DNA from: Betaproteobacteria bacterium UBA931
GTDB taxonomy: Bacteria; Pseudomonadota; Gammaproteobacteria; Burkholderiales; Casimicrobiaceae
Direction of reading: 5' to 3'
Assembly: GCA_002293615.1 (NCBI GenBank)
Contig: DBDN01000093.1
Location: 12,741-20,031, forward strand
Length of the DNA: 7,291 nt
Shown here: piece by piece, positions 1-6,903 of the stretch
Layout: every line of letters begins with the position of its first letter
How positions within the stretch are numbered: the stretch's first letter is position 1
The notes under the pieces: generated by a model
What the model saw: only the letters and a program-made list of their open reading frames with translations
What the model was told of the DNA's origin: nothing
Databases searched by the model: none
Position numbers and translations under genes: made by a program

Positions 1-889
1 ATAACCCCGCCAGTATCACAAGAACGCTCTGCCAGTAAATCACCAGTGACGATAACGGCCCATTCAATAACCTTATAAGCAGAATCACCGCGGCAAATTT
101 AGGCACGGTGCTGATGTATAAAGCCATGAATGTCGGCGCTCCCTGATAAACGTCCGGCGCCCACATGTGAAACGGCACCACGCTTAGCTTGAACATCAGC
201 CCGACCAGGATAAAAATCAATCCGAGTTTGAACAAAGTCGTACTGCCGGTCGCTGCCAGTTGGCCAATATCAAAAATCGACATGGCGCCGGTAGCGGCAT
301 AAATCAGTGAAAAACCATACAACAAAAGACCGGATGCCAGCGCGCCGAGAAAGAAATACTTAAGCGCCGACTCCGCCGCAGGCAGATGTTTTTTGCGCAG
401 CGCCACCATCGCGTAAAGCGGCAACGACATCAGTTCAATACCCAAATAAATCAGTATCAGGTGCGTCGCGCTGATCACCGTCATCACGCCGAGCAAGGTG
501 CAAAGTAACAGGATGAACGTTTCTGAATTTAGCAAATTATCGCGTGCCAAGCATGCCCATGCATAAAACAACGCAATCGATGTTGCGATCAACGCCGCCG
601 CCTGCAATGCCTGCGTCAACGAGCTGCGCAACAGCAACGCCTGCATCGTCAGGCGCGTCTCTCCCGCCCCCTGCGTGCAAATAAAAAACAACGCCAACCA
701 CAGCGCAATTTGCGTTATCGCGAAGGCAAATTTGCCGCTGCACGTCGCGCAGGAAGAGCATGACGAGCATGACGAGCCATCCGACAAAGCGCCGATCGGC
801 CGTTTTTCAAAAAACGGGGCCAACAGCAAAATCAGTAACCCGCCACATAAAACGAGTTCCGGAAGAAGTGAAAAAACAGGAAAATTCAT
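1..889 (-). CDS. nuoN: NADH-quinone oxidoreductase subunit N, 5' part (C-terminus beyond window)
   Basis: This is the start of the ND2-like, antiporter-type membrane subunit of complex I, one of three proton-channel subunits in the inner membrane. Translating from ATG at 889 gives 296 codons without a stop, so the gene runs off the low-coordinate edge and roughly 190 residues are missing compared with the usual 480-500. Family landmarks are clear: Glu152 in GIELMSLPLY, Lys177 in ALKYFFLGALASG, Lys234 in the segment before PFHMWAPDVYQGAPT (about 239-253), and Lys264 in TVPKF. By my alignment these match E. coli Glu133, Lys158, Lys217 and Lys247. The consistent offset of 17-19 residues points to an N-terminal insertion. 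The likely source is the TM1-TM2 loop (about 26-54), which carries Cys41, 44, 47 and 50 spaced C-x2-C-x2-C-x2-C. The start lies 10 bases after the nuoM stop with only a weak GAG ribosome site, so translation is probably coupled to nuoM. Confidence 0.96.
   Translation of the reverse strand, partial: MNFPVFSLLPELVLCGGLLILLLAPFFEKRPIGALSDGSSCSSCSSCATCSGKFAFAITQIALWLALFFICTQGAGETRLTMQALLLRSSLTQALQAAALIATSIALFYAWACLARDNLLNSETFILLLCTLLGVMTVISATHLILIYLGIELMSLPLYAMVALRKKHLPAAESALKYFFLGALASGLLLYGFSLIYAATGAMSIFDIGQLAATGSTTLFKLGLIFILVGLMFKLSVVPFHMWAPDVYQGAPTFMALYISTVPKFAAVILLIRLLNGPLSSLVIYWQSVLVILAGL
756..776. repeat. Short 9-bp tandem repeat inside nuoN
   Basis: The 9-base unit gagcatgac occurs twice back to back (756-764 and 765-773), followed by a further gag. 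Read on the minus strand in the nuoN frame it encodes repeated Ser-Ser-Cys units, producing the first part of the C-x2-C-x2-C-x2-C run at residues 41-50. The repeat length is a multiple of three, so copy-number change would add or remove Ser-Ser-Cys units without breaking the frame. The copy number is low, and chance duplication is a sufficient explanation. Confidence 0.7.
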
Positions 890-900
890 AGCGCGCTCAT
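886..900 (-). other. Four-codon mini reading frame bridging nuoM stop and nuoN start
   Basis: An ATG at 900-898 shares its A with the nuoM stop (TGATG). It reads Met-Ser-Ala-Leu and then TGA at 888-886. That TGA overlaps the nuoN start codon as ATGA (889-886). A ribosome ending nuoM could therefore re-initiate, read four codons, and be delivered exactly onto the nuoN start. The bases are seen directly. A coupling role is inference, because no strong ribosome-binding site precedes either ATG and such short frames also arise by chance. Confidence 0.35.
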
Positions 901-2369
901 CACAATTTGGTTCGCGCAATATGCGCAAGAAGGTCGGCGACAGAAGCATCCATCAATACGAGAACAGGTTGCGGCCAAACACCCATGATCAACATGACCA
1001 GCGCCAGTATCACCAGGCCAAAACGTTCTCGGGTCAGCAAATCACCCATTTGGGCAATTTGCGAATTGCCGGCCGCGCCAAAGACAACCCGTTTGACCAA
1101 CCACAACGTATAAGCCGCCGCGATCACCAACACCGTAGCCGCCAGCAAGCCTATACCCAAGTGGTACTCCACGGCGCCAAAAATTACCAACAGTTCGCCG
1201 ACGAAACCGGAGGTACCTGGCAACGCAATATTGGCCATGGCAAAGAAGACAAATAACGTTGCCAACCAGGGCATCGCGTTCACGATACCTTGATAATCCA
1301 TGATGCGGCGGCTGCCTATGCGATCCGTTAAGGCGCCGGCACAAAAGAAAAGTGCTGCGGCGGCCAGCGCGTTGGAAATCATCAGGAATAACGCGCCTTT
1401 CATCGCCACGGCGTTGAGCAGGAAAAAACCCAGCGTAACCATGCCCATGTGCGCTATTGACGAATACGCGACCAAGCGGCGCAAGTCGGTTTGCGCCAGC
1501 GCCACAAAACCAAAGTAAATAATCGCAATCAACGATAATGCAATCATATACGGCGCCAGTTGATGCACGGCATCCGGTACGATGGGCAACAACAAACGCA
1601 AGAAAGCATAAGCGCCGATTTTGGTGGACGACAACATCACGATCGCACCGGTCGGCCCCTCGCTGTACGTATCCGGCGCCCAAGCATGCAACGGCCACAT
1701 CGGCGTTTTTACCGCCAGCGCCATGAAAAAGCCGATGAACAATAAAGTTTGCATATTCATGTTCAACGGCAGAACATGCCAGTCTTTGATCGAGAAGCTG
1801 CCGGAAACTTTATAAAGGCCGAACAGCGCCAGCAGCATAAACAGCGAACCGAAAAGCGTAAACAGGAAAAATTTCGTTGCCGCCAGTTTTCGGTTGGGAC
1901 CGCCCCAAACGCCGATTGCCAAATAAATCGGGATAAGCATCGCTTCAAAGAACACATAAAACAATACGCCGTCGAGCGCCGTAAACGCGCCGTACGTCAG
2001 CCCCGACGTGACCAGAAGCGCGGCCAGATAAGCCTGATTGGTTTTTTCTTTTCTGCTGACGATCACCAGAAAAGTAATCAGCGCATTAAGCGCGATAAAC
2101 CACAACGAAATACCGTCGACGCCTAACGCATACTCAATACCGAACGACGGTATCCAAGCGACGCGTTCTTGAAACTGAAACGCTGATGTGCCGCCGTCAA
2201 AATGGCAGATCAGATACGCAACGGCAAACACCATCAATGCCGACACGATATTCGCCAGGCAACGCGATATCGAGCCATTGGCGCTGCCGCGCAACGCGTA
2301 CACAAGAATCCCGGCCACAATGGGACACCAGATCAGAAAGGAAAGAGAAATCCAGCTTGCCGTTTCCAT
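900..2369 (-). CDS. nuoM: NADH-quinone oxidoreductase subunit M
   Basis: This ND4-like antiporter-type subunit of complex I is a multi-spanning inner-membrane protein (usually 14 helices) that forms the middle proton channel of the membrane arm. The chosen ATG at 2369 gives 489 residues, normal for the family. It overlaps the nuoL stop as TGATG and has GGGGGA seven bases upstream; a TTG five codons earlier (2384) lacks such a site. Family residues seen are Glu142 in YVFFEAMLIP, the following GVWGGPNR, Lys221 in AVKTPMWPLHAWAPD, Lys250 in SSTKIGAYAFLR, His307 in SIAHMGM, and Glu392 in PGTSGFVGE. By my alignment Glu142, Lys221, Lys250 and Glu392 match E. coli Glu144, Lys234, Lys265 and Glu407. 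An oddity is that the usual MISHG motif of the next channel helix reads MISNA, with Asn333 in place of the conserved His. The pump core otherwise looks intact and the gene functional. Confidence 0.98.
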   Translation of the reverse strand: METASWISLSFLIWCPIVAGILVYALRGSANGSISRCLANIVSALMVFAVAYLICHFDGGTSAFQFQERVAWIPSFGIEYALGVDGISLWFIALNALITFLVIVSRKEKTNQAYLAALLVTSGLTYGAFTALDGVLFYVFFEAMLIPIYLAIGVWGGPNRKLAATKFFLFTLFGSLFMLLALFGLYKVSGSFSIKDWHVLPLNMNMQTLLFIGFFMALAVKTPMWPLHAWAPDTYSEGPTGAIVMLSSTKIGAYAFLRLLLPIVPDAVHQLAPYMIALSLIAIIYFGFVALAQTDLRRLVAYSSIAHMGMVTLGFFLLNAVAMKGALFLMISNALAAAALFFCAGALTDRIGSRRIMDYQGIVNAMPWLATLFVFFAMANIALPGTSGFVGELLVIFGAVEYHLGIGLLAATVLVIAAAYTLWLVKRVVFGAAGNSQIAQMGDLLTRERFGLVILALVMLIMGVWPQPVLVLMDASVADLLAHIARTKL

Positions 2370-4342
2370 CAGTGCATCCCCCAACCGGTAATCAATAACA
2401 ACAAGCCAAGCACCATCGCCAACGCGTAGTGGTACAGGTAACCCGTTTGCAGCGTACGCAATACCGAAGAGCCAAAGCGTATCGCTTGCGTCGGCAAACG
2501 AAACAACAATCCATCAATGCCGGCACCTTCGATAAAACGCGCCAAACAATCGCCCAGCGAGCGCGCCCCCCGGGCAATCACTTTTTCGTAAAAAGCATCG
2601 AAATAAAAATTATTGGCAAACAAGCCGGAGATTGGCGACACCATTCGCTCCAAAGCAACACCCGCTTTCGGGCAACGGAGTGTCAGGAACCAGGCAACCG
2701 CGATACCTGCCAGCGCCAGCCATAACGCGGGCGATGCCAATGAGTGTGTTAAGTAAGCGCCGATGCCGTGCCAGTGCCCGGCAAGCGCCGCCATCGCCCC
2801 ATGTTCCGCCGCCACATAAAGCGCATCGCCAAAGAAATCGCCGAATAACATCGGCCTGACGAATACAATACCGGCGAGCATCGACGGAATTGCCAGCAGA
2901 ATCAGCGGTACAGTGACAACCCACGGCGACTCTTTCGGCGCGTGGTGCGCATGCACATCATGATGATCATCCCCATGCGGCGCATCAAAGCGCGGCTTGC
3001 CGTGAAAAGCAAGAAAAATCATACGAAACGTATAGCACGCGGTCAGGAACACGCCCAGCGTCAACGCAATATAAGCGTAAGTGTGTCCGGGCAACGTGGC
3101 GTATTTTGCCGCCTCAATAATCGGCTCTTTGGAAAAGAAACCGGCAAACGGAGGCAGTCCCGCTAGCGCCCAGGCGCCGATAAGTGCGGTGATATAAGTA
3201 ACCGGCATGATCTTGCGCAATCCGCCCATCTTGCGTAAATCTTGCTGATGATGAAGCGCGATGATGACGGAACCTGCCGCCAAAAACAGCAACGCCTTAA
3301 AGAACGCGTGCGTCATCAGGTGAAAGAGCGCCACCGAATAAACGGAAAGACCAAGCGCCACCGTCATATAACCCAGCTGCGACAATGTCGAGTATGCAAT
3401 CACCCGTTTGATATCATTTTGCACCAAACCCAATATAGCCATCAGGATTGCCGTGGTCGCGCCAATCATTATCATGAACGACAATGCGGTATCCGACCAC
3501 TCAAAAACGGGGCTCATCCGCGCTACCATAAAAATACCGGCGGTCACCATGGTTGCGGCGTGAATCAACGCGGAAATCGGCGTCGGCCCCTCCATTGAAT
3601 CGGGCAACCAAACATGCAACGGAACCTGGGCGCTTTTGCCCATCGCGCCGACAAACAACGCGATGCAGATTGCCGTAATCAGCGGCCACTCGTATCCGGG
3701 CAGCGGCGAAACAGTCAACCCTCTTAACTCTTCGATGCGCGTAAAAATTTCCGAGAAATCAGTCGTCTGCAATGTCGCGAACAAAAGCGCAATGCCGATC
3801 ATGAAACCGAAATCACCGACACGGTTCATCAAAAACGCTTTCATTCCGGCCTTGTTTGCCGAGTCGCGCGTGTACCAGAAACCGATCAGCAGGTACGACG
3901 CCAAACCGACGCCCTCCCAGCCAAAGAACATTTGCAGGAAATTGTTGGCGGAAACCAACATCAACATCGCAAAGGTAAAAAACGAAATATAGGCAAAGAA
4001 GCGGGCATAGCCCGGATCGTCACGCATATAACCGATGGTATAGACGTGCACCAGAAAAGAAACAAACGTCACCACCGCCATCATCAACGCAGACAGCGGA
4101 TCGATAAGAAAGCCAATGGTCAGCTTTGCGAACCCGAGATCAAGCCAGGTGTACACCGCTTCGTCCAGACGCACGCCGTGATTGACTTGCAACAATACAT
4201 AGAACGACAGCGCCATTGCAGTGCCAACAGCCGAACAGCACAACCAGTGCGATGCCGCGCGCGGCAGACGCCGCCCCCAAAAACCGGCAATCACCGACGC
4301 CGCCAACGGCAGCAGGATGATAAGAAGTACCAACGTTTTCAT
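2369..4342 (-). CDS. nuoL: NADH-quinone oxidoreductase subunit L
   Basis: This is the ND5-like distal antiporter-type subunit of complex I, 657 residues, typical of proteobacterial NuoL. It forms the outermost proton channel and carries the long lateral helix that runs along the membrane arm. Landmarks are Glu143 in FFGWEGVGLASYLLIGFW, Asp177 in NRVGDFGF, Lys236 in GAMGKSAQVPLHVWLPDSM, His345 and Lys350 in LMTHAFFKALLF, and Lys405 in GFFSKEPI. A His-rich loop (456-467) follows helix 12-13, before KESPWVVTVPL. Near the C-terminus comes a hydrophobic helix (about 537-555), then an amphipathic segment (about 575-620) that fits the lateral helix, then a final helix (about 638-654). The ATG at 4342 lies seven bases after the nuoK stop, with AGGGTGA upstream; the stop overlaps the nuoM ATG by one base. 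All expected channel charges are present. Confidence 0.98.
   Translation of the reverse strand: MKTLVLLIILLPLAASVIAGFWGRRLPRAASHWLCCSAVGTAMALSFYVLLQVNHGVRLDEAVYTWLDLGFAKLTIGFLIDPLSALMMAVVTFVSFLVHVYTIGYMRDDPGYARFFAYISFFTFAMLMLVSANNFLQMFFGWEGVGLASYLLIGFWYTRDSANKAGMKAFLMNRVGDFGFMIGIALLFATLQTTDFSEIFTRIEELRGLTVSPLPGYEWPLITAICIALFVGAMGKSAQVPLHVWLPDSMEGPTPISALIHAATMVTAGIFMVARMSPVFEWSDTALSFMIMIGATTAILMAILGLVQNDIKRVIAYSTLSQLGYMTVALGLSVYSVALFHLMTHAFFKALLFLAAGSVIIALHHQQDLRKMGGLRKIMPVTYITALIGAWALAGLPPFAGFFSKEPIIEAAKYATLPGHTYAYIALTLGVFLTACYTFRMIFLAFHGKPRFDAPHGDDHHDVHAHHAPKESPWVVTVPLILLAIPSMLAGIVFVRPMLFGDFFGDALYVAAEHGAMAALAGHWHGIGAYLTHSLASPALWLALAGIAVAWFLTLRCPKAGVALERMVSPISGLFANNFYFDAFYEKVIARGARSLGDCLARFIEGAGIDGLLFRLPTQAIRFGSSVLRTLQTGYLYHYALAMVLGLLLLITGWGMH
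2377..2382 (-). promoter_or_regulatory. Ribosome-binding site of nuoM
   Basis: On the minus strand GGGGGA ends seven bases before the ATG at 2369, inside the last codons of nuoL. It decides between the ATG at 2369 and the in-frame TTG at 2384, because the TTG lies upstream of this purine run and has no comparable site of its own. Confidence 0.6.
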
Positions 4343-4349
4343 GATGCGC

Positions 4350-4670
4350 TCACCCTTTCAAAGTATTGACCGCATCAATACCAATTGTCTTGCGACGGCG
4401 GAAAACAACAATCAGAAGCGCTAGGCCGACAGCCGATTCGGCGGCAGCCGTCGCCAACACAAACATGGTCATGACCTGCCCGTTCAAATCGGAAAGATAG
4501 GCGGAGACCGCGACAAAATTCAGATTGGCCGACAACAAGACAAGCTCAACGATCATCAGCAGCACCAGCATATTGCGGCGATTGGCAATCAGCCCAACCA
4601 TGCAAATCGTCAGCAATGCGGCACTAAGCAATAAATAATGCGTTAATGTCGGCTCGATTCCTGGCATCAT
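4350..4670 (-). CDS. nuoK: NADH-quinone oxidoreductase subunit K
   Basis: This is the small ND4L-like membrane subunit of complex I, predicted to have three transmembrane helices (about 11-29, 34-55 and 66-92) and to link the NuoH/J module to the antiporter-like subunits. It is 106 residues long, slightly over the common 100-102 because of a few extra N-terminal residues. The two buried glutamates of the family are present: Glu42 in MIVELVLLSANLNFV and Glu78 in ATAAAESAVGLALL, matching E. coli Glu36 and Glu72 with the same offset of six. The start at 4670 is supported by AAAGGA eight bases upstream and by the ATGA overlap with the nuoJ stop; the adjacent second Met (4667) would be less well spaced. 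nuoL follows seven bases after the stop. Confidence 0.98.
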   Translation of the reverse strand: MMPGIEPTLTHYLLLSAALLTICMVGLIANRRNMLVLLMIVELVLLSANLNFVAVSAYLSDLNGQVMTMFVLATAAAESAVGLALLIVVFRRRKTIGIDAVNTLKG

Positions 4671-5332
4671 GACGATATTCCTTTCCCGTCCGGTTTATTA
4701 CCCAAGGATACGTTGCCGGAAGATACATCGCTCTCGTTATCCTCTTCCCGTTCCGCCGTCATCTTGACCAAGCGCAGGCGATCTTCCGCTTTGACCGCCA
4801 TCTGTTTCGAGGGGTCCTGGCGCTTTGCCAACGGATTCTTGCGATGCGTCAAGGCAATCGCCGCCACCATCGCCGATAAAAGCAATATGGCGACCACCTC
4901 CAGCGAATAAATGTAGCGATCAAACATCGCCTGACCAAGCGCCAATGTGTTGCCGGCTTCCGGCACCGGCATGGCCTCCCGGGCGTGGGAACCATGCATG
5001 ATCAGCATGGCCAGCTCGGCAAACATGATGATGCCGATCAATACCAGCGGCGGCAGCGTCACGCGCCAGTTTGCCTTGATTTTTTCCGGATGCCGCGTAT
5101 CCAGCATCATGATGACGAACAGGAAAAACACCATGACCGCGCCCACGTAAATAATAATCAACGCCAGTCCCAAAAATTCCGCACCCAACAAAATCCACAA
5201 GGCAGCCATCGTGAAAAACGCCAGCACCAACGATAACGCCGAATGTACCGGATGGCGCGCCGCAATGACTCCCAGCGCCGAAGCCAACAGGATCGCCGAA
5301 AAAATATAAAACAACAGTGCCAAAAAGCTCAT
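4667..5332 (-). CDS. nuoJ: NADH-quinone oxidoreductase subunit J
   Basis: This is the ND6-like membrane subunit of complex I, 221 residues, with five hydrophobic segments (about 3-24, 29-50, 54-77, 93-113 and 142-162). The third segment carries the family signature IIYVGAVMVFFLFVIMML, where the helix that switches shape during turnover sits; Tyr62 and Gly64 lie in it. Glu145 is in the last helix. After the last helix comes a charged, hydrophilic tail from about 163 to the end. Its first part (QDPSKQ and DRLRLVKM) resembles betaproteobacterial NuoJ. Its last 25 or so residues are rich in Asp, Glu, Ser, Gly and Lys, look disordered, and match nothing I recognise. The ATG at 5332 lies 23 bases after nuoI, with a weak GAGA site. 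The stop overlaps nuoK as ATGA, indicating coupled translation. Confidence 0.97.
   Translation of the reverse strand: MSFLALLFYIFSAILLASALGVIAARHPVHSALSLVLAFFTMAALWILLGAEFLGLALIIIYVGAVMVFFLFVIMMLDTRHPEKIKANWRVTLPPLVLIGIIMFAELAMLIMHGSHAREAMPVPEAGNTLALGQAMFDRYIYSLEVVAILLLSAMVAAIALTHRKNPLAKRQDPSKQMAVKAEDRLRLVKMTAEREEDNESDVSSGNVSLGNKPDGKGISS
4679..4684 (-). promoter_or_regulatory. Ribosome-binding site of nuoK
   Basis: AAAGGA on the minus strand ends eight bases before the ATG at 4670, inside the last codons of nuoJ. It favours the first of two consecutive Met codons as the nuoK start. Confidence 0.65.
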
Positions 5333-5355
5333 AAGTTTGATCTCGTTCGATGATA

Positions 5356-5844
5356 TTAGCGATAAGCGGCATCCCCGGCACGATCATGAGCAATCTGCCG
5401 CTCATAACGGTCGCCTACCGCCAACAACATCTCTTTGGTGAAATACAGATCCTGATGAGATTCGCCATGGTATTCGTGGATATTGGTCAGCACGATGGAG
5501 TCGACCGGGCAACTTTCCTCGCACATGCCGCAATAAATACACTTCGACATATCCACTTCGTAGCGCGTGGTGCGACGCGTACCGTCCTCGCGTTCGGCAA
5601 TATCAATCGTAATTGCCAGCGCCGGACAAACAGCCTCACACAACTTACAAGCAATACAACGCTCTTCGCCGTTTTCGTAACGACGCAATGCATGCATGCC
5701 GCGAAAACGCCGACTTTTGGGCGTTTTTTCCTCAGGATAAAAAACTGTGGTTCGGGGCTCGAACATCCTGCGCAACGTCAGCCGCAAACCGGTGATCATG
5801 TCCCATAACAGCCAGGTTTTGAAAAATTGTTTTGCTCGTTCCAT
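5356..5844 (-). CDS. nuoI: NADH-quinone oxidoreductase subunit I (2x 4Fe-4S)
   Basis: This is the TYKY-type iron-sulphur subunit of complex I. It holds clusters N6a and N6b, which pass electrons along the peripheral arm toward N2 and quinone, and it sits on the cytoplasmic face against NuoH. It has 162 residues, the usual proteobacterial length. An amphipathic N-terminal part (about 1-30) that can lie on the membrane is followed by two ferredoxin motifs: CIACKLCEAVCP with Cys63, 66, 69 and 73, and CIYCGMCEESCP with Cys102, 105, 108 and 112. All eight ligands are present. The C-terminal YFTKEMLLAVGDRYE stretch (about 134-148) is a strong family match. The ATG at 5844 lies three bases after the nuoH stop, with GGGTGA overlapping that stop as a likely ribosome site. 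nuoJ begins 23 bases downstream. Confidence 0.99.
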   Translation of the reverse strand: MERAKQFFKTWLLWDMITGLRLTLRRMFEPRTTVFYPEEKTPKSRRFRGMHALRRYENGEERCIACKLCEAVCPALAITIDIAEREDGTRRTTRYEVDMSKCIYCGMCEESCPVDSIVLTNIHEYHGESHQDLYFTKEMLLAVGDRYERQIAHDRAGDAAYR

Positions 5845-5847
5845 GTG

Positions 5848-6903
5848 TCACCCGAACATTCTGGACCACTGTGTTGCCACCGCCACAATAACGACCCAGA
5901 ACAACGTCAGCGGAATGAACACTTTCCAGCCAAGCCGCATGATCTGATCGTAGCGATAACGCGGAAACGTCGCACGAATCCATAAATAAGCAAACAGGAA
6001 GAATACGACTTTCACCACCAGCCACAAAAAACCGTCGCCAAGAGGCGTAATACCCAAAAACCCAATCTCGTTTAAAAACGGAAACGGCGCCATCCACCCG
6101 CCGAGAAAGAGAATGACGATCAACACCGAAATAATGATCATGTTGATGTATTCGGCAAGAAAGAACAGCGCGAACGTAATACCGCCGTGTTCGACGTGAA
6201 AGCCCGCGACCAGTTCCGACTCGCCCTCCGCCATATCAAACGGGTGGCGGTTGGTTTCGGCAATACCGGCAAACCAGTACACAAAAAATAACGGCAAGAG
6301 CGGCCAGACATGCCAACTTAAGATACCACCTTCCTGATGATGCACGATCTCAAGCAGGTTTAATGAATGCGTCAGCAAAACCACCCCGACCAGAGCAAAA
6401 CCCATCGCCAGTTCGTACGAGATCAATTGCGCGGTTGAACGCATCGCGCCCAGGAACGCATAACGCGAATTGGCCGACCAGCCCGCAAGAATAATGCCGT
6501 ACACGCCGACCGAACTCAGCATCATGATATAAAGCAAGCTGGCGTCGATATCAGTAAGCCAAAGCTTGTCGGACACAGGAATCACTGCCCATGACGCCAT
6601 GGCGGTAATAACCACCAGAACCGGCGCAATTGTAAATAACCCCTTATTCGCCCGTTGCGGCCAGATGATTTCTTTGAACAACATCTTGAGCAGATCGGCA
6701 AACGATTGCAACAAGCCATAAGGGCCAACCCGGGTCGGGCCATAACGCCATTGCGTCGCGCCGATCACGCGCCGCTCCGCATAGACATAAAACGCCACAA
6801 TAATCGGCAGCGGCAGCGCAATGCAGATAATTTTGAGCAGCGTCCAGACCAGCATGCCCAACGTACCCCATTCAGCAAAAAAATGAGCCATCGCGTCAAT
6901 CAT
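5848..6903 (-). CDS. nuoH: NADH-quinone oxidoreductase subunit H
   Basis: This is the ND1-like membrane subunit that joins the peripheral and membrane arms of complex I and forms most of the quinone chamber and its charged proton path. From ATG at 6903 it has 351 residues, a normal length with about eight transmembrane helices. Motifs seen are AERRVIGATQ (42-51), GPTRVGPYGLLQSFADLLK (55-73), LISYELAMG (160-168), the acidic signature AETNRHPFDMAEGESELVAGF (215-235, Glu216, Asp223, Glu227, Glu229, Glu230), and LFFLAEY (246-252). Compared with the consensus I recall, GPNR reads GPTR, NRAPFD reads NRHPFD, and HVEYSG reads HVEHGG. A GTG eight codons upstream (6927) is possible, but GGAG lies seven bases before the chosen ATG. 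The gene overlaps the nuoG stop by eight bases and ends three bases before nuoI. Confidence 0.98.
   Translation of the reverse strand: MIDAMAHFFAEWGTLGMLVWTLLKIICIALPLPIIVAFYVYAERRVIGATQWRYGPTRVGPYGLLQSFADLLKMLFKEIIWPQRANKGLFTIAPVLVVITAMASWAVIPVSDKLWLTDIDASLLYIMMLSSVGVYGIILAGWSANSRYAFLGAMRSTAQLISYELAMGFALVGVVLLTHSLNLLEIVHHQEGGILSWHVWPLLPLFFVYWFAGIAETNRHPFDMAEGESELVAGFHVEHGGITFALFFLAEYINMIIISVLIVILFLGGWMAPFPFLNEIGFLGITPLGDGFLWLVVKVVFFLFAYLWIRATFPRYRYDQIMRLGWKVFIPLTLFWVVIVAVATQWSRMFG

Noticed and set aside
537..770. Minus-strand frame of 77 codons inside nuoN
   Set aside because: It is in a different frame from the continuous, motif-bearing nuoN translation and shows no recognisable feature.
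791..817. Palindrome GCCGATCGGC next to a CCGTTTTT/AAAAACGG inverted repeat, resembling a terminator
   Set aside because: It is inside the nuoN coding sequence near its start, the second stem has a loop of only two bases, and termination here would cut the operon. It is explained by the codons for residues 25-33.
675..1256. Long plus-strand open frame (193 codons) across the nuoM-nuoN junction
   Set aside because: It lies antisense to the well-supported nuoN start and nuoM end, has a low-complexity Gln/Arg/His-rich composition typical of a reverse shadow frame, shows no domain, and crosses the junction of two real genes.
5687..5700. Short alternating run atgcatgcat as a possible operator
   Set aside because: It sits inside nuoI just before the first ferredoxin motif, is too short to be distinctive, and is explained by the Gly-Met-His-Ala codons.
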